From assembly GCA_002502365.1 (NCBI GenBank), contig DAOJ01000077.1, positions 1 through 11,416 of the forward strand: 11,416 nucleotides of DNA, given 5' to 3'. A program made the translations under genes and the position numbers. Numbering within the stretch: position 1 is the first letter of the stretch; each line of letters opens with the position of its first letter. Source of the DNA: Euryarchaeota archaeon UBA106 (GTDB taxonomy: Archaea; Thermoplasmatota; Poseidoniia; Poseidoniales; Thalassarchaeaceae). Shown here one piece after another: positions 7,431 through 11,416 of the stretch. The notes beneath the pieces were generated by a model. The model had not been told where the DNA came from. It made no database searches and saw only the letters and a list, made by a program, of their open reading frames with translations.

Positions 7431-8471
7431 TCATTGATCGTGAAATCGATGAGGGCTTGATACATGATTTATTCCGGCTGTGGAATCTAACATTCCTCTT
7501 TCGATAGAATGCGGATCTGACAAAGCCTGTTTTATTTTATTAACAGGCGCGCATGGGATACTATCCAATACAGATTCCAATTCATTAGATGTTAGTTGAT
7601 TCACAGATTTTGCAACTAATTCATCCACCAATCTTCTATCTTCTACTCGTTGAGAATTTTTCGACCAATCCGAATCTTCTGGAATTTCTAATCTCAATAC
7701 TTCGACCAACTTTTTCCATTGCTCATCCGATCCGACTGCAATAACAAATTCACCATCCAAAGTTGCGTATGCTCGATAAGGAACTAGATTTGGATGCGAG
7801 GTTCCCATCGTTGTTGGATTGGTTCCAGAAATTATTGTATTTTGAGCCTGATTAACTAACAAATCTAGAGCACAATCCCATAGAGATAGATTCAGTTTTG
7901 CACCCCTCCCCTCTTTCTCTCTTCTGTAAAGCGCTGCTAGAATTGCAGAACTAGCATGCAATCCGGTAGCAACATCAATCACTGCAACTCCAACTTTAGC
8001 TGTATTTCCATTTTCGTCACCGGTAATCGACATCAATCCACTACGTGCCTGCATGACTATGTCGTAGCCTCCTTCTCTAGACCTTGGCCCATAATTTCCA
8101 TAGGCACTGATATTGCAAACAATTGCCTCATCCGGCCAAGGTGCAAACCATTCTTCGGATTTACCAGGACGAAAATTCTCAATAATTATATCAGATTCAG
8201 AAATTAATTTTCTGACCTCTTGCAAATCATTTTCATTCTTGAGATCTTTTCTTATCACAGATTTCCCTAAATTTACTGAAGTCCAATATGCCGCAACTTG
8301 TTCATTGTCAATCTCTGTAAATGGAGGCCCCCATCCTCTAGTATCATCGCCCCAAGGTGCTTCAACTCTCAGAACATTGGCTCCTAAATCAGATAGTAAC
8401 TTTGCAGTATATGGGCCTGCCAATACTCTGGATAAATCGAGCACCTTAACGCCTTCTAGAGGTCTAAACAT
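7431..8471 (-). CDS. Family III CoA-transferase (CaiB/BaiF type), short C-terminus
   Basis: Transfers CoA between a CoA thioester and a free carboxylic acid through a covalent acyl intermediate. Seen: the N-terminal GVKVLDLSRVLAGPYTAKLLSDLGANVLRVE pattern (7-37), NLGKSVIRKDLK (67-78), ENFRPG (98-103), ISAYGNYGP (121-129), GGYDIVMQARSGLMS (134-148) and VAVIDVATG (162-170), whose D166 matches the catalytic aspartate. The substrate is not readable. At 346 residues it is shorter than the usual 380-400: it stops just after SSPHRF, where most members continue for about 35 residues with a PPxLGEH-type tail. Its stop lies 1 nt from the end of the convergent ttuA-like gene. ATG 8471 has no Shine-Dalgarno; a weak CTATTGA at -32 to -26 may serve a leaderless promoter. 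It lies 65 nt downstream of osmC on the same strand, so it may have its own transcript. Confidence 0.9.
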   Translation of the reverse strand: MFRPLEGVKVLDLSRVLAGPYTAKLLSDLGANVLRVEAPWGDDTRGWGPPFTEIDNEQVAAYWTSVNLGKSVIRKDLKNENDLQEVRKLISESDIIIENFRPGKSEEWFAPWPDEAIVCNISAYGNYGPRSREGGYDIVMQARSGLMSITGDENGNTAKVGVAVIDVATGLHASSAILAALYRREKEGRGAKLNLSLWDCALDLLVNQAQNTIISGTNPTTMGTSHPNLVPYRAYATLDGEFVIAVGSDEQWKKLVEVLRLEIPEDSDWSKNSQRVEDRRLVDELVAKSVNQLTSNELESVLDSIPCAPVNKIKQALSDPHSIERGMLDSTAGINHVSSPHRFHDQ

Positions 8472-8536
8472 ATATTCCGCTTGAGTAGAAAGTGCATCAA
8501 TAGTTGTATGCTGATGGCTTGTAAATGGACTAATTT

Positions 8537-8935
8537 TCAGTGGAATTGGACTTCCACTTCCATCTCTTGACTAACCGATTTGTGAACGGGACAAGCTAAG
8601 CCTCGCTTGATTAACCAAGCCCTGTCTTCACTATTCAGTTCAGTAGGTAAAGAGATTTCAACCTCTAACTTCGATACTCTACGAGGGCCTGAAGCCATAT
8701 GTTTCTCCACTGAACCTCTCATGCCACTTACATCTATTTCTTTAGAATCCGCAGCTATGGCAATAATCGTCATCATACAATTCAGCATAGATGTAGCTAA
8801 CAGGTCAGTCGGAGAGAATGACTCACCCTTTCCCATGTTGTCCACTGGAGCATCTGTGACCAATGTTTGACTTGACGGTATGTGTGTTGCAGAGCATCTC
8901 AGATTACCGTCATAGACCGCTTCTATTCTGACCAT
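8537..8935 (-). CDS. OsmC/Ohr-family peroxiredoxin-like protein
   Basis: Small cytosolic thiol peroxidase of the OsmC superfamily, which reduces organic hydroperoxides through two reactive cysteines. The 132-residue protein has the usual layout: an N-terminal beta region, GESFSPTDLLATSMLNC (37-53) with the first cysteine at 53 at the start of the central helix, and RGLACPVHKSV (111-121) with the second cysteine at 115. It looks closer to the general OsmC group (YhfA-like, about 135 residues) than to classical Ohr, but I cannot place the subfamily firmly. ATG 8935 is 9 nt downstream of the pyrI stop, with GAGG (minus strand, 8946-8943) as a possible ribosome site, so it is probably expressed from the pyrB promoter. 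Its presence behind pyrBI is unusual and may only reflect shared transcription. Confidence 0.9.
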   Translation of the reverse strand: MVRIEAVYDGNLRCSATHIPSSQTLVTDAPVDNMGKGESFSPTDLLATSMLNCMMTIIAIAADSKEIDVSGMRGSVEKHMASGPRRVSKLEVEISLPTELNSEDRAWLIKRGLACPVHKSVSQEMEVEVQFH

Positions 8936-8944
8936 CCCGAGGCC

Positions 8945-9412
8945 TCATAGGATTGATTCAGCCAATTCTTCAATCGATTGAGAGCGACCGCAATATGAGC
9001 ACCTTAGATCAAGTGGATCAGCGGAGATTACTCGCAACTTGTGCGGCAGTGGTTCTCGTGAGTTTTGGGTGATACAATTCCAGAATGAACATCGAGCGAT
9101 ATTTACCAATTCTGAACCGAGCTCGATTTGGCGTTTTTCAGCCACGCTGTAATTTCGAATAATCGCAACTGAAGCGTTTGGAGCAATCAGTGCGAGTCTA
9201 TCCAACTCTTCCTGAGTTAATTCGCGGTCTTCGATTTTCAATACATCCTTTCGACCCGCTTTTCCACTCGGGACATTCATGACCAAACTAATCGGGTTAG
9301 ATCGGCCAATGTCCACTCTCAACATCTGCATTACTTGCAATGCCTTTCCTGCTGGAATGTGGTCGACTACAGTTCCATTGCATATCGCAGTAACACGCCT
9401 CATCTCACTCAT
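8945..9412 (-). CDS. pyrI: Aspartate carbamoyltransferase regulatory subunit
   Basis: Regulatory chain of aspartate transcarbamoylase; it binds nucleotide effectors and bridges PyrB trimers. At 155 residues it matches the family (about 150). The N-terminal nucleotide domain has the NGTVVDHIPAGKAL segment (12-25) corresponding to the ATP/CTP site, LKIEDREL (58-65), and APNASVAIIRNYSVAEKR (77-94) with the conserved Asn and Lys. The C-terminal zinc domain keeps all four ligands, C108, C113, C138 and C141, with nearly the E. coli spacing. The intact effector and zinc sites argue that the enzyme is an allosteric holoenzyme, although the effector response cannot be predicted. Its ATG overlaps the pyrB stop as ATGA, preceded by a strong AGGAGG, which suits equal production of the two chains. 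Confidence 0.96.
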   Translation of the reverse strand: MSEMRRVTAICNGTVVDHIPAGKALQVMQMLRVDIGRSNPISLVMNVPSGKAGRKDVLKIEDRELTQEELDRLALIAPNASVAIIRNYSVAEKRQIELGSELVNIARCSFWNCITQNSREPLPHKLRVISADPLDLRCSYCGRSQSIEELAESIL

Positions 9413-10341
9413 TGGCCAACCTCCTTTGGAACTTCAACTCCCAGACTTCTGCAAAGAAGAGCCATTCTTGTTGGCACGCCATTGAAGGCTTGTTCGAAAT
9501 ATTTAGCGTGTTTTGTCGAGTCAACGCTTGGGTCTATCTCGTCTACACGAGGAAGCGGATGCATGACAATCATCCCTCCTTTTGCTCCAGCCAAGTCATC
9601 CGCGGTCATTTTGTAGATTCCAGCCACCTTGGTGTATTCATCCTCATCAGGGAACCTTTCTTTTTGGATTCTAGTCATGTATATCACATCAGCTTCTGCA
9701 ATTGATCCTGCCATATCTTCAGTTTCCACAACTTCCGAACCATGTGATTTCAGGTCACTGACAATTTCATCAGGCATCCGCAGACTATCCGGTGAGACTA
9801 GAGTTAACTTAGCCCCGAATCTAACTAGAGCATGTGATAATGAGTGAGTAGTTCTTCCATACCTTAAATCTCCAACTAAAACTACATTCAAACCATCAAT
9901 AGTTCCATGGGATTCTCGAATCGTGAAAAGGTCAAGCATTGTCTGAGTTGGATGGTTTCCTGCTCCGTCTCCTGCGTTAAGAACTGGGATTCCAATTGCA
10001 TCAGCGCTGTATTGTGCTGCGCCTTGACGAGGATGGCGAATTACTGCTATATCCGAGTAACCATCAACCATTTGCATAGTGTCGTACAGAGTCTCCCCCT
10101 TGGCAACACTAGAGCCTACCGAGCTAAGGTTCACTACCTCACCCCCGAGTCTCTTCATGGCTGATTCGAAAGACATACGAGTTCTAGTAGAATTTTCAAA
10201 GAATAAGTTGCCAAGCACCTTGCCTTGTAACAATGGAGCGTACACATCACCCTTGGCTACTGGTACTAATCTTTCAGCTGAATCGAGTATTTCCAATATC
10301 TCATCATTACTCAAGTCGTCCATAGTGATTAGGTCGCTCAT
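9409..10341 (-). CDS. pyrB: Aspartate carbamoyltransferase catalytic subunit
   Basis: Condenses carbamoyl phosphate with aspartate to give carbamoyl aspartate, the first committed step of pyrimidine synthesis. The carbamoyl-phosphate loop FENSTRTRMSFESAMKRLGG, the 80s loop SSVGSSVAKGETLYDT with its catalytic Ser and Lys, RHPRQGAAQ, AGDGAGNHPTQTMLD, YMTRIQKERF and the closing MHPLPRVDEID are all present. From ATG 10341 the product is 310 residues, the normal family length. This start is preferred because GGAGGG (minus strand, 10353-10348) sits 6 nt upstream; an in-frame ATG at 10374 adds 11 residues and has no Shine-Dalgarno, though a TATA-like box is placed for it. It is first gene of a pyrB-pyrI-osmC cluster and is divergent from the GHMP kinase. 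Function is essentially certain; the exact start is less so. Confidence 0.97.
   Translation of the reverse strand: MSDLITMDDLSNDEILEILDSAERLVPVAKGDVYAPLLQGKVLGNLFFENSTRTRMSFESAMKRLGGEVVNLSSVGSSVAKGETLYDTMQMVDGYSDIAVIRHPRQGAAQYSADAIGIPVLNAGDGAGNHPTQTMLDLFTIRESHGTIDGLNVVLVGDLRYGRTTHSLSHALVRFGAKLTLVSPDSLRMPDEIVSDLKSHGSEVVETEDMAGSIAEADVIYMTRIQKERFPDEDEYTKVAGIYKMTADDLAGAKGGMIVMHPLPRVDEIDPSVDSTKHAKYFEQAFNGVPTRMALLCRSLGVEVPKEVGQ
9420..9425 (-). promoter_or_regulatory. Strong Shine-Dalgarno of pyrI inside pyrB
   Basis: AGGAGG on the minus strand lies 7 nt before the pyrI ATG, within the last codons of pyrB. Together with the ATGA overlap it indicates reinitiation or coupled translation of the two subunits. 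Confidence 0.75.
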
Positions 10342-10347
10342 TGTCCG

Positions 10348-10353
10348 CCCTCC
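10348..10353 (-). promoter_or_regulatory. Shine-Dalgarno favouring the short pyrB start
   Basis: GGAGGG on the minus strand lies 6 nt before ATG 10341. It is the best ribosome-binding match in this intergenic region and decides for the 310-residue PyrB over the 321-residue form. Confidence 0.6.
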
Positions 10354-10395
10354 AATCAATCCCAACGCCGACATTTCATAGCCCTTACCCTTGTG

Positions 10396-10403
10396 AAAAA
10401 TTA
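10396..10403 (-). promoter_or_regulatory. TATA-like box, pyrB promoter (possibly bidirectional)
   Basis: TAATTTTT on the minus strand is the only AT-rich block in the 113-nt divergent interval. It predicts transcription from about 10374, giving either a leader of about 33 nt with the GGAGGG site or a leaderless mRNA from ATG 10374. Read on the plus strand, the same block could direct a start near 10425 and a leader of about 30 nt for the GHMP kinase. Confidence 0.4.
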
Positions 10404-10454
10404 CCCTAACCGCTCTCCGTCGGCTTGAAGTCGGATGGTTACACCGGCTAAACG

Positions 10455-11416
10455 ATGATTATCTCGCGTACGCCAGTGCGGGTCTCTTTCTGTGGAGGTG
10501 GAACCGACCTTGATTGGTTCGCTAATTCAGAACAAACTGGTGGTCGGGTTATGTCGGTGGCTTTGAATCGCCATATTTACGTTACAGTAAACGCTCGTTT
10601 TGATGACAAAGTTCGGATTTCTTACTCGAAAATGGAGTTAGTAGATAATTTTGAGGAATTAGAGCACGAATTAATCCGAGAATCCATGAGGATTACTGGA
10701 GTGACTTCGGGGGTTGAGATTACAACAATCGCTGACATTCCCTCTAGAGGAACAGGATTAGGATCTTCATCAACGGTTACGGTTGGAGTATTGAATGCCC
10801 TACACAATTTTGCCGGAAGGAAAGTATCAGCAAATCAGTTAGCAGTAGAAGCGTGTAGAATTGAAATTGATATTCTAGGCCAGCCGATAGGGAGGCAGGA
10901 CCAGTATGCAGCGGCTTATGGTGGTGTCAATTCAATATCATTTGGATCTAATGGAGTGGTTGTTGAGCCACTCGATTTGGGAGATGAAGTTCTCGAGAGG
11001 CTCGAATCAGAATTCACGCTTATCTTCACTGGGATGAGTCGTCGGGCGAGTTCGGTGCTATCGGAATCACCCGAGGATGAGGCAGATAGACTTGCTAGGC
11101 TGCGCGCCATTCGCGCGCAGGCCGACTTGGCGCAAGCCTACCTTGAATCTGGAGATTTGGCAGGACTTGGTGCGCTACTAGAGGACGCTTGGCAGGCCAA
11201 GCGCGGAATTACTGCCAGCGTTTCAAACGAGGAATTGGATGATTTACACGACCGAATCCTCGCACTTGGCGCCAGCGGAGCAAAACTCCTCGGCGCCGGA
11301 GGAGGTGGCTTCTTCCTCGCTCATGGCGATGCTGAATTACGAGCCCAACTTACTGCCGAACTAGGAGATAGCCATCGAATCATTCCACTCGACATCGACT
11401 TCGATGGCTCAACAAT
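10455..11416 (+). CDS. GHMP sugar kinase, heptose-7-phosphate kinase type (3' partial)
   Basis: Phosphorylates a sugar or sugar phosphate; the closest type is D-glycero-D-manno-heptose 7-phosphate kinase (HddA-like), which feeds nucleotide-activated heptose or similar sugars for glycans. About 320 residues are visible and the frame is open to the window edge, so only a few residues are missing. Seen: the N-terminal MIISRTPVRVSFCGGGTDL motif, the GHMP phosphate loop GTGLGSSSTVTVG (about 98-110), IGRQDQYAAAYGGVNSI (about 147-163) and the third motif GASGAKLLGAGGGGFF (about 272-287). ATG 10455 follows an in-frame TAA (10449-10451) and matches the family N-terminus. No Shine-Dalgarno and no TATA at -26 are visible. 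Codon use shifts from AT-rich in the first half to GC-rich beyond about 11040. The substrate could also be another hexose or heptose; only the family is firm. Confidence 0.92.
   Translation, partial: MIISRTPVRVSFCGGGTDLDWFANSEQTGGRVMSVALNRHIYVTVNARFDDKVRISYSKMELVDNFEELEHELIRESMRITGVTSGVEITTIADIPSRGTGLGSSSTVTVGVLNALHNFAGRKVSANQLAVEACRIEIDILGQPIGRQDQYAAAYGGVNSISFGSNGVVVEPLDLGDEVLERLESEFTLIFTGMSRRASSVLSESPEDEADRLARLRAIRAQADLAQAYLESGDLAGLGALLEDAWQAKRGITASVSNEELDDLHDRILALGASGAKLLGAGGGGFFLAHGDAELRAQLTAELGDSHRIIPLDIDFDGST
11100..11120 (+). repeat. Perfect GC inverted repeat inside the GHMP kinase gene
   Basis: CTGCGCGC and GCGCGCAG form a perfect 8-bp stem around a 5-nt loop (11108-11112). It is fully coding and lies in the GC-rich half of the gene. 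It could fold in mRNA, or may be a by-product of GCG/CGC codon choice. Confidence 0.55.

Noticed and set aside
8113..8484. 123-aa plus-strand frame across the CoA-transferase gene
   Set aside because: It lies antisense to strongly conserved CaiB/BaiF motifs and shows no domain of its own.
10342..10454. tRNA or riboswitch in the pyrB/GHMP kinase interval
   Set aside because: No T-arm consensus or cloverleaf could be folded by eye; GTCGG occurs twice as a direct repeat, not an inverted one.
1..11416. CRISPR array, insertion sequence, integrase or attachment site
   Set aside because: No regularly spaced repeats, transposase or integrase motifs, or terminal inverted repeats were found on either strand.

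Overview
The window reads as chromosomal DNA of a mesophilic euryarchaeon. A marine Poseidoniales (Marine Group II)-like genome is my best guess, but this is inference from gene content and style, not from a marker gene. Points in favour: a double-ring CDC48/VAT AAA+ ATPase, a tiny archaeal PRC-barrel protein, a pyrB-pyrI pair with a zinc-binding PyrI, an archaeal Ncs6/TtuA-type tRNA thiolase, a TATA box placed for a leaderless mRNA, and calcium-binding DxDxDG motifs in an exported protein. Base composition is moderate and slightly AT-rich. Genes are packed tightly. I see no mobile elements, CRISPR, tRNA or rRNA.

Layout. Positions 1-6056 (+ strand) form a run of five co-directional genes: the 3' part of cdc48, a PRC-barrel protein, a DUF4350 membrane-anchored protein, a DUF58 protein and an eight-helix membrane protein. 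Spacing is tight (about 9, 89, -1 and 12 nt). The one roomy gap, 1847-1935, holds a possible antisense C/D-box-like RNA signal. DUF4350 and DUF58 genes commonly sit with a MoxR AAA+ ATPase; no MoxR is visible here, and the nearest AAA+ ATPase is CDC48. A small two-helix membrane protein gene (6068-6319, - strand) converges on the end of this run and has a well-placed TATA box.

Positions 6425-7429 (+) encode a tRNA 2-thiouridine synthase with all its cysteine ligands. It converges, with a 1-nt gap, on a minus-strand family III CoA-transferase (7431-8471) that looks short at its C-terminus. Upstream of that, still on the minus strand, is a pyrB-pyrI-osmC cluster (10341 down to 8537): the catalytic and regulatory subunits of aspartate transcarbamoylase overlap by ATGA, and an OsmC-type peroxidase follows 9 nt later. 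Divergent from pyrB, a sugar (heptose-phosphate type) GHMP kinase starts at 10455 and runs off the right end nearly complete.

Functional grouping: protein unfolding and envelope-associated proteins on the left, tRNA sulfur modification in the middle, pyrimidine biosynthesis plus redox protection on the right, and a nucleotide-sugar precursor kinase at the edge. The least explained items are the CDC48-linked DUF4350/DUF58/8-TM cassette, with its Ca-motif and cysteine-bearing insert, and the 1847-1935 gap.
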